From: Novosphingobium pentaromativorans US6-1
GTDB taxonomy: Bacteria > Pseudomonadota > Alphaproteobacteria > Sphingomonadales > Sphingomonadaceae
Direction: 5' to 3'
Assembly: GCF_000767465.1 (NCBI RefSeq)
Contig: NZ_CP009291.1
Coordinates: forward strand, 1,691,501-1,755,500
Length of the DNA: 64,000 nt
Each line of letters begins with the position of its first letter. The stretch's first letter is position 1. The notes under the pieces were generated by a model. That model worked only from the letters and a program-made list of their open reading frames with translations, was not told the DNA's origin and did not search any database. The position numbers were made by a program, and so were the translations under genes. Shown piece by piece: positions 42,913 to 52,566 of the stretch.

Positions 42913-42952
42913 CTACGCCGCGTTCCTGCGCATTATCGCTTCCTCGCGATAA
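42913..42952 (-). repeat. RIT element right terminal inverted repeat
   Basis: The exact complement of the left 40-bp repeat, ending TCCTCGCGATAA on the plus strand. An inverted copy of its CTGCGCATTA core (42926-42935) lies inside the element at 42871-42880. Confidence 0.93.
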
Positions 42953-42972
42953 ACGATCTTATGCGCAGCTGC

Positions 42973-45183
42973 TCATAAGATCGCCCAGGCGTCCGCGTAA
43001 GCATCATAGATCGCGATCTGGTCCGGCGTCAGCTTGTGTTCGAGGGCCTCGTATTCGACGCCGGCAAAGCTGAGAGCCCGGGCGGTATAGAGCCCCATGG
43101 CTTTCAGATCGCGTGCGACGATTTCCATGGCGGCAATGCCGCCGTCCTCCATCGCCGCCATGAACCCGGCCCGGTCACGAAAGGCCGTACCCGGTCCCCA
43201 CAGCCCGAGACGCGCGGCGTAGCACAGGTTCGCTGGATCGGTGGCGCCGGTCGCGGAAACATAGAGCACGCGTGCGCGCGGCAGCGCGTGCTGCAGGCGC
43301 ACGCCGGCAAGACCCTGTTCGGAACCCTTGGCCGCGCCGAACTCGGTCTCGGTTCCCGCCGCATTGGCCATGGCGTGCGCCTCGTCGAACACCAGCATGC
43401 CTTCGAAGTCCTCGCCCAGCCAGGTGCGGATTTGCTGGAGCCGCGAGGCCTCGTCGTGGCGCGAGGAGCGCAAGGTCGCGTATGTCAGGAACAGGATGCC
43501 GCTGGTCATGGCAATCGGCTTGCCAAGCGGGAAGGCATCGAGCGGCTGGATATCAATGGGAAGGCCGCCCAGCGCCGCCCAGTCGCGGCGGGCGTCCTCG
43601 ATGAGGCCGGAGGCAAGCGAGATCCATACAGCCTTGCGGCGTCGCCGGTTCCACTGATCGAGGATTGCAGCGGCAACTTCGCGCCCCTTGCCGACACCGG
43701 TACCGTCGCCAATGAAATACCCGGTACGATAGACATGCCCGTCCGCGGCCTCGGCCAGTTGATCGCCCGCCTCGTTGGGAATGAAGGCGCCCGGCAGATC
43801 GCGCTCGAATGCCTCGCCGGCCTGGATAACGGTTTCAAGCTGCGCATCGGAAAGCGCGGCAAGGGCGCGCGCCTGCAGCATGGGCCGATAGCAGGGGGCC
43901 GGCGGCAGGACCGAAGCCATGGCAAGCGATTCCACAAGCTGGTCGGGATGCGCAGCCGCTCCCGGGATTGCGATGCGGGAAAGCCGCCAGGGCACGTAGA
44001 TGCCGACGGGATCGCCCGCTGGCAGCGGCGTCTCGCGGACTGCATATTCGAGCGGTTTCGCCGCATCATCGACGCGCGGATCTCGCCGGGGGACGGTGCG
44101 GCGTGGCGATGCGAGCCCCGAGAACAAGGGCGAGGCGGCAGGCCGCGCTGCGGCACGCGCTGGCGGTTGCGGCAGTGCCGCCGCAGGTGGCAGTGTCGGC
44201 GAGGGATCAAGCCGGGGCGGCAGTGCCAGAATGACTGGCAAGGCCTCTTCCAGCGTATGGACAGTATGGCGCTCCACCGGCCCCGCCCAGCCCTTGTCGT
44301 AAACAAGCAGACGCACCGCGATGCTTGTGCCATGTTTGGCGAAAGGGCTGCCCAGGATCGTCAGTTCCATGCGCGGCGGCGCAACCTCGGCCACTGCGGT
44401 GTATCCCGCCGAAGCGCTGCCATCACAGGCGAAACCCGGCGGCATGATCGCCACGCAGCGCCCGCCATGGCCGAGCCGCAGAAGTGCCGATCGCAGATGG
44501 CGCGCGCCGGCGTGACGATCGGCGCCGCGCCCCTCGCTGCGGCTGAATGGCGGGTTGATCAGAATGACGTCGGGTGAAACGCCAGCGGGCAGTTTGTCGT
44601 GAATGAACTCGGCATCATGCGTGGTGACCTCGCGGGCCATCGCCCTGCCCAGCAATGCGGCACGGCCGGGATCGCGTTCGTTGAGGAGCAGCCGCGCACT
44701 GGCCCGCGCCGCATGCACCGCGAGCATGCCGGTCCCCGCCGAAGGTTCGAGCACGAGGTCCGACGGCACAATTCGCGCTGCCTTGGCTGCTAGCCAGGCC
44801 AGGGCTAGCGGTGTGCTGAACTGCTGCAGATCGATCTGGGCTTCGGACCGGTAGGTCTGTGTCGGCAGGCTCTTCTGCAAGGCGAGAAGCGCTGCAAACA
44901 TGGCACAAGGATCGTCACTATGCAGCGTCTCCCAGTCCTTGCGACGCAGCAATAGGACCTGCGACGTCTCGAGCGCATCATAGGCATCGCGCATCGACCA
45001 GGCGCCGTTGGCGTCCGATGCGCCGAACGTCTCGGCCATCAGCTGATTAAGGTTTCGGCGGGAAATGGGATGAGACCGTGACAGCCTGTCGGCCACGGCC
45101 CTGGCGACGACAAGCAGTTTGTCAGCCTTGGTGGTACCGGCAGCGCCATCGGCCCCGGCGAGATCGAGAAGTGGGAGGTTCAT
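42973..45183 (-). pseudogene. Strawberry-notch helicase/methyltransferase-like protein, N-terminal part, cut by the RIT element
   Basis: Starts MNLPLLDLAGADGAAGTTKA at ATG 45183 with AAGGA upstream. A methyltransferase-like domain occupies about 130-330 (SDLVLEPSAGTGMLAVHA for cofactor binding, DVILINPPFSRSEGRGA as the NPPF motif). The helicase N-terminal half has GYFIGDGTGVGKGREVAA (Walker A, GTGVGKG) and GMLVFDEAHAMANA (DEAH Walker B). The native sequence ends ...YADAWAI at 42979, then two foreign codons and a stop. The C-terminal helicase half is at 37019-39148. A truncated protein with the methyltransferase domain could still be made. Confidence 0.87.
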
Positions 45184-45325
45184 CGAGGTGATCCTTGGAT
45201 AGAACAGGCGTCTCTTCCGCCGCCTTGCCCATCCCTCCTTTCCCCCTCGGTCAGTGTGAGCGGGACGCAAGGAAACGGGGCCACGGCATGATTGCCGCAG
45301 CCCCGTGAGGAGGGTTCAGTCGAGT

Positions 45326-47398
45326 TCAGGCGGCTGCGGCGATCGGATCGCTGTCGTCCTCGTCAGCCGGGTTCGGTTCTGCTTTGACGCCGGGACCGGT
45401 TTTCAATTCCGGTTCACTGCTCGGCGCGTCGGTCGCGTTGTCATCCGAAGCGAGGTCCGTGCTGTCGGCAGCGTCGAGCGGCGCGAAGCGCATGGCATCG
45501 GGCAGCCAGGCCAATGCCCGTTCCTTGATGTCGGACTCGACCAGAATGTCGCCGGCAAACAGCTTCTCGGCCGAGGCGGCAAGGTCATGCTTCTTCGAGG
45601 CGCCGTAACGCTGGCGAAGTTCGCCGCCGCCAACTTCGTCAAACAGATCGAGGATCGCCGGCTTGGTGATGCGGTCGAAGTAGTTCCGGGCCGTCGGCCG
45701 CCACCAGGCCGCGACATCGATATCCAGCTTTGTGCCCAAATGATCGATGAACGCACTGCCCGTTGCGCCAGCTGGTACGGCGTCGATCGTGCGCGCTACC
45801 GCCCATCCCAGCCAGGCCGCGATGGCTTCCTCGGGAAGCGCGCAGAAGGCATCGTAGCGCATACGAACATCGTCGTGATCGCACCAGCTACGGTCGAGGG
45901 AACCCTCGATCCGTGCCCATTCCTCGGCTGCCTGCGTGCCGCTCTCGAAGTTGGAAACGCGCGGGCTCGGCACCCGGGCACGCAGGTCGCTGGCGAGTTC
46001 CATGCCGCCGTAGAGCCGGGTTGCCGCATCGGCCATGATGAAGGTTCCGAGGTCCAGGGCGAAACGCGGATCGCTCGCGACATGAACCGCCAGCATCTCC
46101 GTCTTCATCATGGCCAGTTCGTCGATGAGACGCTGGCTGTGCGCGGGCCTGGATGCGGCATCCGCCTGAGCGTCCTCACCATCTTGGTCATCGCCGCCGT
46201 CGATCCCGATGCCCTCGTCGTCGCCCGCCGGCTCTTCGACTGGCGCGACGTAAAGCTGTTCGTGAACCCTGGGCTGGCCATCACGGCCGATCACCACGTA
46301 GGCGAGCGAGGACGCCTTCTGCTCATCGGTGAGGATGGGGACCCGATTCTGGATCGCCTCGTATTCCGCCTCGAGTGCCTGGACGCGGGCTTCATCGTCC
46401 GCGGTGTAACCCTCGCCATCCTCGTCGTCGGCCGTCTCTCCGATTGCCTCGATCTCGGACTGGATCGCCTCGCAGCGCGCTTCCTGCTCCGCCGTGAGCG
46501 GCGGCAGTTCCCCATCGACATGGCGCAGGGAATAGGTCTCGGTGTAGGGAATGTGGGAAGCCGGAACCGCGCGGATCTGGGCATAGCCTTCGCGTGTCCG
46601 GATCGCTTCGGCTGCGGCGGTAAGCTTTTCCTCGGCGAGGTGATCGAGGATATCGCCGTCGATCCACATTTCGCTTTCCACGTCGGAAAAGAGATCGGCA
46701 TCGATCCGGCCGCCAGAGGCAACGTAGGCTTCCCGGCCCACCAGCAGCGCCTTGGGGTCGCTGCCGCGATAGCCGCCCGAGGCAAGCTGACGGCGGATTT
46801 CGCTGAGGTTGCTGCGGTAGTAGCCCTGCCCCAGTTGCTCGAACACCGAGGCCTGTCGTGCGGTGTCCGATGTGCTGGCGTAGGCCATTGCAACATCGAG
46901 CGTGATCTCGCCTTCGCGCAGAGCCTCGAAGACCGGTTCGGCAAGATTGGCCAGCCGCAAGCGGCCGAGCACGAAGCGCTCGGTGAGACCGAAACGCTTG
47001 GCTATGTCGGCAGGCGTCTTCTTCTCGGTCTCGATGATATCCTGAAAGGCGCGGCAGGCATCGGCAGGCGACATTGAGAGCTTGAAGAAGTTTTCCGAGA
47101 GGCTGATTTCGATGGCGTCGTTGGCCTCGGCAACGACCATGACCGGCAGTTCGGTATCGGCGGCGAGGTCGCCTTTTTCGATTGCGCGGTGGACGGCATC
47201 GAGGCGGCGGCCGCCTGCAGTGATCCGATAATGGCCTTTCTTGCGCGTGACTGGCAGGCCGATAAGGTTCTGGATCACGCCTCGCGCGACGATACTGGCT
47301 TCGAGCTGAGCATCGGCCTCGGGATCGCTCATCTTGCGCACGTTGCTCGGCGACTTCGTCAGTTTTGAGGCCGAGACGAAGATGATGGGCTGGGACAT
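45326..47398 (-). CDS. ParB/RepB/Spo0J-family protein with long C-terminal extension
   Basis: A 690-residue protein starting MSQPIIFVSASKLTKSPSNV with AGGAG before ATG 47398. The ParB nuclease-like N-terminal domain has SNVRKMS and GGRRLDAVHR (about 70-80) and SENFFKLSMSPADACRAF. A helix-turn-helix follows (TPADIAKRFGLTERFVLGRL). The remaining 450 residues are acidic and helical with an Asp-rich patch (DDEGIGIDGGDDQDGED), far longer than chromosomal ParB (about 300). Such proteins are a fixed part of sphingomonad plasmids and need not act in partition; I see no ParA beside it. Confidence 0.85.
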   Translation of the reverse strand: MSQPIIFVSASKLTKSPSNVRKMSDPEADAQLEASIVARGVIQNLIGLPVTRKKGHYRITAGGRRLDAVHRAIEKGDLAADTELPVMVVAEANDAIEISLSENFFKLSMSPADACRAFQDIIETEKKTPADIAKRFGLTERFVLGRLRLANLAEPVFEALREGEITLDVAMAYASTSDTARQASVFEQLGQGYYRSNLSEIRRQLASGGYRGSDPKALLVGREAYVASGGRIDADLFSDVESEMWIDGDILDHLAEEKLTAAAEAIRTREGYAQIRAVPASHIPYTETYSLRHVDGELPPLTAEQEARCEAIQSEIEAIGETADDEDGEGYTADDEARVQALEAEYEAIQNRVPILTDEQKASSLAYVVIGRDGQPRVHEQLYVAPVEEPAGDDEGIGIDGGDDQDGEDAQADAASRPAHSQRLIDELAMMKTEMLAVHVASDPRFALDLGTFIMADAATRLYGGMELASDLRARVPSPRVSNFESGTQAAEEWARIEGSLDRSWCDHDDVRMRYDAFCALPEEAIAAWLGWAVARTIDAVPAGATGSAFIDHLGTKLDIDVAAWWRPTARNYFDRITKPAILDLFDEVGGGELRQRYGASKKHDLAASAEKLFAGDILVESDIKERALAWLPDAMRFAPLDAADSTDLASDDNATDAPSSEPELKTGPGVKAEPNPADEDDSDPIAAAA

Positions 47399-47430
47399 GG
47401 ATATTCTCCTGGCGGACGAGGCCCGACCAT

Positions 47431-48357
47431 TCAGGCCGCTTGCCGCGTCTTCTTCCCCACCCCCTTCCTCCTTGACCGCAGCAAGTCATTCCAATCGTTG
47501 AAGCCTGCGGGCGGCCAGATCGTCTCGATGGTGCGGCCTGGCACGACATGGGCCTCGCTGGCCTTGGATGCACCGATGCGCCCGGCTCGATCGTTGTCGG
47601 GTAGCAGGATCAGACGGGTGACGGTTTCCGGCACAGCGACGTAAGGGAACCGTTCGCTGCCGAGCGTTGCCCAGACCGGGATGCCCAGCAGGAGCATGAC
47701 TGAAAGAGCGGATTCCACCCCTTCGGCAAGGCTCAGCACCTCAGTCGCCGGTGCGAGACTGACAGCGCCTCGGCCCGGTTGGGCAAGAGAGCGGCGCGGA
47801 TGGGCAAGGTCACGGGCGCGGCGCGGTTCCTGTGCGTCGAGGAACGTCCGCTGGAGCGCGACGAGGCGGTCATCTTCGTGGATTGCGGCGAGCATGGCGG
47901 GACGGAATGCCGCCAGCTTTCCTCTCCCAAGCGGCGTGCGGGGGTGATATCGCAAGACGGGCGGCGTCAGCGGGATCGCGCGGCGGCGGAGGTAGGTCTG
48001 GGCCGGTGTTCCCGCGATCGGCAGGGCTTCGTCCCACAAGTCCTGTGCTCGTCGCCGGAGCCAAACCGGGCTGTGGGGCGAGCTGGGTGATCCGGCGAGC
48101 CGCTGGCCACCAGCAGGGATGCTCATGTCGAGCCCCCGGATTGCCCGCATGACATCGATGGTCTCGCAACCTGCGAAGCATTTGAACAACAGGGCTGTCC
48201 TGCCCACCCTCACCGACAGGCTGGGCGTGCGGTCATTGTGCGCCGGGCACCGGCACATTCCGCCGTCCGGCGTCCAGGTCCCGCCAAGCCGTTTGACGAG
48301 ATCGGCCGCCTCGCTTTCCAGATCTCGATAGGGGTGAATAATGGACGATGTGGGCAT
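47431..48357 (-). CDS. CHC2-zinc-finger/toprim protein (plasmid primase-like)
   Basis: A 308-residue protein. The N-terminal zinc finger is of the DnaG CHC2 type (CRCPAHNDRTPSLSVR, then FKCFAGC, at about 35-65). The C-terminal half is a toprim domain (LSLAEGVESALSVMLLLGI for the catalytic Glu, RLILLPDNDRAGR for the D-x-D). It lacks the central primase RNA-polymerase domain length of DnaG, so it is a plasmid primase-like or accessory replication protein. Found regularly beside the ParB-like gene above, which begins 32 bases downstream. Confidence 0.85.
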   Translation of the reverse strand: MPTSSIIHPYRDLESEAADLVKRLGGTWTPDGGMCRCPAHNDRTPSLSVRVGRTALLFKCFAGCETIDVMRAIRGLDMSIPAGGQRLAGSPSSPHSPVWLRRRAQDLWDEALPIAGTPAQTYLRRRAIPLTPPVLRYHPRTPLGRGKLAAFRPAMLAAIHEDDRLVALQRTFLDAQEPRRARDLAHPRRSLAQPGRGAVSLAPATEVLSLAEGVESALSVMLLLGIPVWATLGSERFPYVAVPETVTRLILLPDNDRAGRIGASKASEAHVVPGRTIETIWPPAGFNDWNDLLRSRRKGVGKKTRQAA

Positions 48358-48530
48358 GGCGGCTCCCCGAACGGAACATGCCCTTCCCCCTCACCTCCTC
48401 CAGATTTCCGAAGCCATGTCCGACTACCGGTGAGTTCCGGTGGCAGGTTGGTCGGGGGCTTGAGAGTTGGCCGGTCTCGCAACCGCCGCAACTCGCGTAC
48501 TCAGCCTAATTACCCCACTAGAATACAAGC

Positions 48531-48564
48531 GCCCTGCAGGCCGATCGTGACCGACCTGCAGGGC
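48531..48564 (-). terminator. Stem-loop after the MucR-like gene
   Basis: GCCCTGCAGG (48531-48540) pairs with CCTGCAGGGC (48555-48564), a ten-bp perfect stem with a 14-base loop, 50 bases past the stop of the MucR-like gene. On the minus strand it is followed by GCTTGTATTC, only modestly T-rich. Probable terminator separating that gene from the toprim gene. The rest of the 48358-48613 gap shows nothing else. Confidence 0.5.
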
Positions 48565-48613
48565 TTCGGGGATTATTAGGACTTGCCGCGCCGATCTGTG
48601 GCTCGCCGGCTAT

Positions 48614-49726
48614 TCAGCGATAGGCCGGTGTCAGCGTCTTGCGCTCCTTGCGGGCGGGCTTGGCCTTGGCACCGTCCTCGGACATCGCAGCCCCACCTCT
48701 GGACTTTCTGGATCTGCCCTTTGTCGGCTTGGTCGCAACAGGTGCGACCGCTGAACTGGCTTCGGTGGCCTCGGATGCTTCGACCGGAGCCGGAGTTACA
48801 GTAGTGGTCTCCGCCGCCGGTTGCCTTGCCATACGCCGTTTGGGGGCCGGCTTTTTGGCTGCGGCCTTCTTTGGCGTTTCGACTGCCTTTGCCTGCTCCG
48901 TCTGAGGTATAGCCTCGGACGCCGGTGCCGGGCTGGCGTTCGGGGTTTCCACAGGTGCCGGGACGGCATCGGCGGCATTTACCGGTGCGGCACTGGCGGC
49001 GGCAGCCTTAACTCGAGATTGCCGGGCCGGCGCTATCGGGGGGGCAGCAGTTTCCGCGCCGGCAGCCTTCTTGGGCGAAGCCACCTTCTTCTTCGAGGCG
49101 CTCTTTTTGGAAACAGCCTTCGCTTTGATCGGCGTGGCAACTTCTTCCGTGACTTCAGGTGCCGGTGCTTCCACGGCCTTGTCCCCTGCACCGGCATCCT
49201 TGGCACTGGCGTGCATCCTGGTCGCCACATCGCGGCGTAGCGCGACGTAAGCCGGCGCAACCATCGGATAGTCATCGGGCAGGTTGAAGCGGGCTTTGTA
49301 TTCGGCCTCGGTCAGACCGTGTTTGGTCAGGTGCCGCCTCAGCATTTTGAATTTCTCGCCCGTGATCAGCGAAACGATGACATTCGGATCGGCCAGCGAT
49401 TCCTCGATCGACACCGCAGGTGTATTGGCAGCTGAAGCCTTTGGCGCGGGCTTGGGTGCCGAGGCTTTCGTTTTTGTGGCCTTTGCCGGTGCAGCCGGTG
49501 TTGCCGCGGGCTTTGTTTCAGGCGCAGGTGCGGCCTCGGGTTCAGCAACAATCTCGGCCTGCTTGCCTTCCGGCTCGACGGTTTCTCCGGCCTGAACTTC
49601 AAAGCCGGAAATCGCCTTGAATACATCGCCCAGCAATGTCGGCAGCTCGGCAGCGCTGAGCTTGTTGTTGTTCACAAACGCCGTAACCAGATCAAGCGAA
49701 GCGCGGCGCGCGTCAAAGTCGTCCAT
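48614..49726 (-). CDS. MucR-like protein with long Ala/Lys/Pro-rich tail and no zinc cysteines
   Basis: A 370-residue protein starting MDDFDARRASLDLVTAFVNN. A MucR/Ros domain sits in the middle (about 105-185): FKMLRRHLTKHGLTEAEYKA and LPDDYPMVAPAYVALRRDV. In ordinary MucR (about 150 residues) a Cys2-His2 finger precedes this (CLECGKK type); here the matching segment is VSLITGEKFK with no cysteine. An Ala/Pro/Lys-rich linker precedes the domain, and a 190-residue Lys/Ala/Pro-rich tail follows, similar in make-up to histone H1-like tails. It probably binds DNA in a nucleoid-protein-like way. Confidence 0.75.
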   Translation of the reverse strand: MDDFDARRASLDLVTAFVNNNKLSAAELPTLLGDVFKAISGFEVQAGETVEPEGKQAEIVAEPEAAPAPETKPAATPAAPAKATKTKASAPKPAPKASAANTPAVSIEESLADPNVIVSLITGEKFKMLRRHLTKHGLTEAEYKARFNLPDDYPMVAPAYVALRRDVATRMHASAKDAGAGDKAVEAPAPEVTEEVATPIKAKAVSKKSASKKKVASPKKAAGAETAAPPIAPARQSRVKAAAASAAPVNAADAVPAPVETPNASPAPASEAIPQTEQAKAVETPKKAAAKKPAPKRRMARQPAAETTTVTPAPVEASEATEASSAVAPVATKPTKGRSRKSRGGAAMSEDGAKAKPARKERKTLTPAYR

Positions 49727-49891
49727 AACTGTCCATCGGGAAATTTTGTGCAAGGAGCGGTGAAGACGTGCTGCCCCGCGTCAGGTTGAAAGTCAAATTC
49801 CGGCGACTTTGGCCACCATCGGCACCAGAATTTGGGATTCGACAATGCGCCACCTATGGAACGGCGGAACGTAGCCCGGTAGCAGGAAGCC

Positions 49892-50767
49892 GTGAACACA
49901 CTATCTTTCAGTCAGGTCGGGATCGTCGGAACCGGCAGGGTCGCGCGAGCACTTGCGCTCGGTCTGCAAAACCATTCATCGGCGCCCCTCATGGTATGGG
50001 GACGCGCACCTGCGAAGTGCCGCGAGGCGGTTGGACATCTTGCCCATGCCCGGGCTGTCAGTTCACTCTCCGACATCGTGGATGCCTGCGACGTCGTTGC
50101 CATTGCGGTTGCCGATGATGCCATCCCGGAGATCGTTCGCGCAATCAGCGAGGCCGGGGCGCTGAGCCGAGCTCCGCTCGTCTTCCACGTCAGCGGCGGA
50201 AGCGGGACAGCGGTGCTTGAACCTCTGCGCCAAATGGGCGCGAAGACCGCGGCAATCCATCCTGCCATGACATTCACGGGCGACCCGAAACTTGAGTTGG
50301 AACGCATGGCCGGCTCGCGCTTTGCCGTCACCGGATCAAGCGCGGAAAGCTCCCAACTTGCGCAATCCATCGTGGAAGCGCTGGGCGGAATTTCCGTCGA
50401 GGTCCCGGAAGCTTATCGCGCTCTTTATCATGCCGCGCTGTGCCACGCCGCGAACCATCTCGTTACCTTGTTCGCCGGTGCGTCCCATGCTCTGCGCGCC
50501 GCAGGTGTAGAAGATCCTGCAGGTCTGCTTACGCCACTGGCACGGGCAGCCCTGGAAAACAGCATCGCCAATGGATTTGACGCGCTGTCGGGACCGGTAC
50601 TGCGCGGAGATACGGAGACCATCCGCCGCCACCTCGCGACACTGGAAGGCGATTGCCCCGAATTGCTCCCCACCTATCGCGCCATGGCGCTCGCCGCTGC
50701 CGAAGAACTCGAACGCCGCAGCGACCCGCTCAACCGAGCTAATTTGCTCAACCTTCTCGGCAAATAA
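49892..50767 (+). CDS. Rossmann-like/DUF2520 oxidoreductase-like protein
   Basis: A 291-residue protein starting at GTG 49892 with AGGA upstream. An NAD(P)-binding Rossmann domain comes first (VGIVGTGRVARALALGL, about 8-24; VVAIAVADDAIPEIV), then the DUF2520 helical domain (IHPAMTFTGDP, YHAALCHAANHLVTLFAGA, LARAALENS). The family resembles F420- or NADP-dependent dehydrogenases and is often near pantothenate genes on chromosomes; those are not here. The substrate is unknown. It is divergent from the MucR-like gene across a 165-bp gap. Confidence 0.85.
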   Translation: MNTLSFSQVGIVGTGRVARALALGLQNHSSAPLMVWGRAPAKCREAVGHLAHARAVSSLSDIVDACDVVAIAVADDAIPEIVRAISEAGALSRAPLVFHVSGGSGTAVLEPLRQMGAKTAAIHPAMTFTGDPKLELERMAGSRFAVTGSSAESSQLAQSIVEALGGISVEVPEAYRALYHAALCHAANHLVTLFAGASHALRAAGVEDPAGLLTPLARAALENSIANGFDALSGPVLRGDTETIRRHLATLEGDCPELLPTYRAMALAAAEELERRSDPLNRANLLNLLGK

Positions 50768-50821
50768 CGACAAATCTCCTTGAGATGGCGAACGCAGCGG
50801 GGGATAGGGCTCACGGTAAAG

Positions 50822-51712
50822 TCAGTCTCCAAACCTGTCGCCGAAAAGCCTTTTCTTCAGTTCGGCGGGAGACAGACTGCTCCAATCTACCTGATGGTCA
50901 CTACTGCCCGGTCTCGTCTGATCCATACTGGAAGCGGCTTGATCCCCTGCGGCAGCGGCCAGACTTTCGACGTCCTGCATATGAAGGGTGGGAGGACGGC
51001 CGTCTTCATGCCCCCGAGTTCGACGCGAAAGCTCTGACCGGCGGCCTGGATCGGTGGGTAAAGCGGTCTCAACCGCCGGGTTCCGGGAATTGTACAACCA
51101 CGATCTGTCTGCCGCGAACGCGATGGCATCTGCGATCCGCCCGTCGGGCGAATTGCGAAACGGAGAGAGGTCGACAGCCATCGCGGAGATGCCTGCCTGT
51201 TCGAACGTTTCTTTGCGGGGCGGAGATTTAGCGCGCTTTATCGTAAACAAGATGCAAAGCTCACGCCGAATATCGCCTGAGCCTCGGACGATCCGGACAC
51301 CGGCAAAGCCGCCGAACACCTCCGGTATTGCCTCAGCAAACACGGTAATCTGAGCCTTGCCGGGAATTCGGGGAATTCTGACTTTGCTCAATCGTTTCAG
51401 CGCATCAGCCGCAAATTTGCTCAGGGCATTAAGGTGCGCTTCCTTGCAGCCCTCGGCTGCCCCTGAAGCGTGGGCAAAATGGTGGGCACGCAGATTGCCT
51501 TTGCGTGCGATCAGGTCTGCCCCGCATTCGCATTTCAGGCGATCCGCGCCCCCTCTCCGCGCCTCGTCAATGAACAGGCGGGTACCGTCCGGCTTGATGC
51601 CCCAGACGATCATGGCGTCCTCGGACCCCACGCCGATGCCGCGCTTCATGATCACATAGCCAAGGCTGTTGCGGTGTTTGGGCTGTTCCATCAATTGCTG
51701 CACCATCGACAT
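50822..51712 (-). CDS. CoiA-like zinc-ribbon protein
   Basis: A 296-residue protein. The first third contains KCECGADLIARKGNLRAHHF and AHASGAAEGCKEAHLNALSK, resembling the N-terminal zinc-ribbon of competence CoiA-like proteins, followed by AHxxALxxxA helices. A central strand-rich region (AQITVFAEAIPEVFGGFAGV, then LCILFTIKRAKSP) could be the divergent nuclease-like part, and the C-terminus is disordered. It converges with the DUF2520 gene, with stops about 54 bp apart. No competence partners are nearby and the role is open. Confidence 0.6.
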   Translation of the reverse strand: MSMVQQLMEQPKHRNSLGYVIMKRGIGVGSEDAMIVWGIKPDGTRLFIDEARRGGADRLKCECGADLIARKGNLRAHHFAHASGAAEGCKEAHLNALSKFAADALKRLSKVRIPRIPGKAQITVFAEAIPEVFGGFAGVRIVRGSGDIRRELCILFTIKRAKSPPRKETFEQAGISAMAVDLSPFRNSPDGRIADAIAFAADRSWLYNSRNPAVETALPTDPGRRSELSRRTRGHEDGRPPTLHMQDVESLAAAAGDQAASSMDQTRPGSSDHQVDWSSLSPAELKKRLFGDRFGD

Positions 51713-51900
51713 TGGTATTCAGTCGAGGAATTGGCAGGTCAGGTAAATCTACGATACGACCGGTCCACTGTCGAGAACAGCCGCGCGCCGGTAAGCGACA
51801 CATCTTCACGTGATGATCGGCTGGGACTGCCGGTGGTTTTCCCGAATCCAGAACGGGAATCTGGACGCTCAGCCGTGGATTGGGATAGGGAGCCAGCCAC

Positions 51901-52566
51901 ATGAGTGAACTTGCCTCCTACCTCGATGAACTCGATCAATTGCTTCTCGATCAGGGCGAGGACTGGATGTTGCTTACCCAACTCGACGGCTACCTCGCCG
52001 GCATATTGGTCAGCCCGGATCTGGTTCCGCCGGGCGTCTGGCTGAAGCACATCTGGGCCGGAGATGACGGCGCCGGCTTGCCGCATTTCGAGAAGATGGA
52101 GGATTTCCAACACATCATCGATCTGATCATGCGGCATTACAACGACGTTCTGGCTTCGCTCGCCCAACCGGGTTGCTATGAACCGTTGTTCGATATCGAC
52201 ACCCGCAATGACGACGTTCTCTGGGAGTTGTGGGTCGAGGGTTTCATGCAAGCGATGGACTTGGCCCCTGACGGATGGGAGCGCATCGCCGTCAGCGGCG
52301 ACGCCGGGTGCAAGGCGGCGCTCAAGGGTATGGCGAAGCTTCATGTGATCGCAAATGGCGAGGCGCAATTGTCCCACGGCAAAGTTGAGCAGTGGACTCG
52401 CGAGGCACCTGACCTCATTCCGATTTGGGTTGAAACACTTCACGCATGGCGATTGGAGAATGATCCAAGCCGACCGTCGTCACCTCGGCAAGGAAAAGTC
52501 GGGCGCAACGATCCATGCCCTTGCGGATCAGGGAAAAAGTACAAGAAGTGCTGCGGCCTGAATTGA
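51901..52566 (+). CDS. YecA/UPF0149 family protein with SEC-C zinc motif
   Basis: A 221-residue protein starting at ATG 51901 after AGGGAG. The first 170 residues match the helical UPF0149/YecA family ([56 protein letters not shown]). The end is the SEC-C zinc-binding motif [19 protein letters not shown]. Such tails occur in SecA and in many chaperone-linked proteins and can bind ribosomes or SecB. Likely a housekeeping-like protein; nothing nearby points to a specific pathway. Confidence 0.88.
   Translation: MSELASYLDELDQLLLDQGEDWMLLTQLDGYLAGILVSPDLVPPGVWLKHIWAGDDGAGLPHFEKMEDFQHIIDLIMRHYNDVLASLAQPGCYEPLFDIDTRNDDVLWELWVEGFMQAMDLAPDGWERIAVSGDAGCKAALKGMAKLHVIANGEAQLSHGKVEQWTREAPDLIPIWVETLHAWRLENDPSRPSSPRQGKVGRNDPCPCGSGKKYKKCCGLN

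Larger units (their letters stand above)
39149..42978 (-). mobile_element. RIT-type element (recombinases in trio) with 40-bp perfect inverted repeats
   Basis: A roughly 3.8-kb insertion in the strawberry-notch gene. It carries three tyrosine recombinases on the minus strand with two ATGA overlaps, and nothing else. The perfect 40-bp inverted repeats lie at 39152-39191 and 42913-42952. Outside the repeats are three extra bases on the left and about 26 on the right before GAT (39146-39148 and 42979-42981), which could be a three-base target duplication. The right extra segment holds its own inverted repeat (CGATCTTATG...CATAAGATCG). Confidence 0.85.

Noticed and set aside
43036..44577. 513-codon plus-strand frame opposite the strawberry-notch N-terminal part
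   Set aside because: Antisense to visible methyltransferase and helicase motifs, with no recognisable protein content.
45305..47077. 590-codon plus-strand frame opposite the ParB-like gene
   Set aside because: Shadow of a well-supported gene on the other strand, with a composition that mirrors it.
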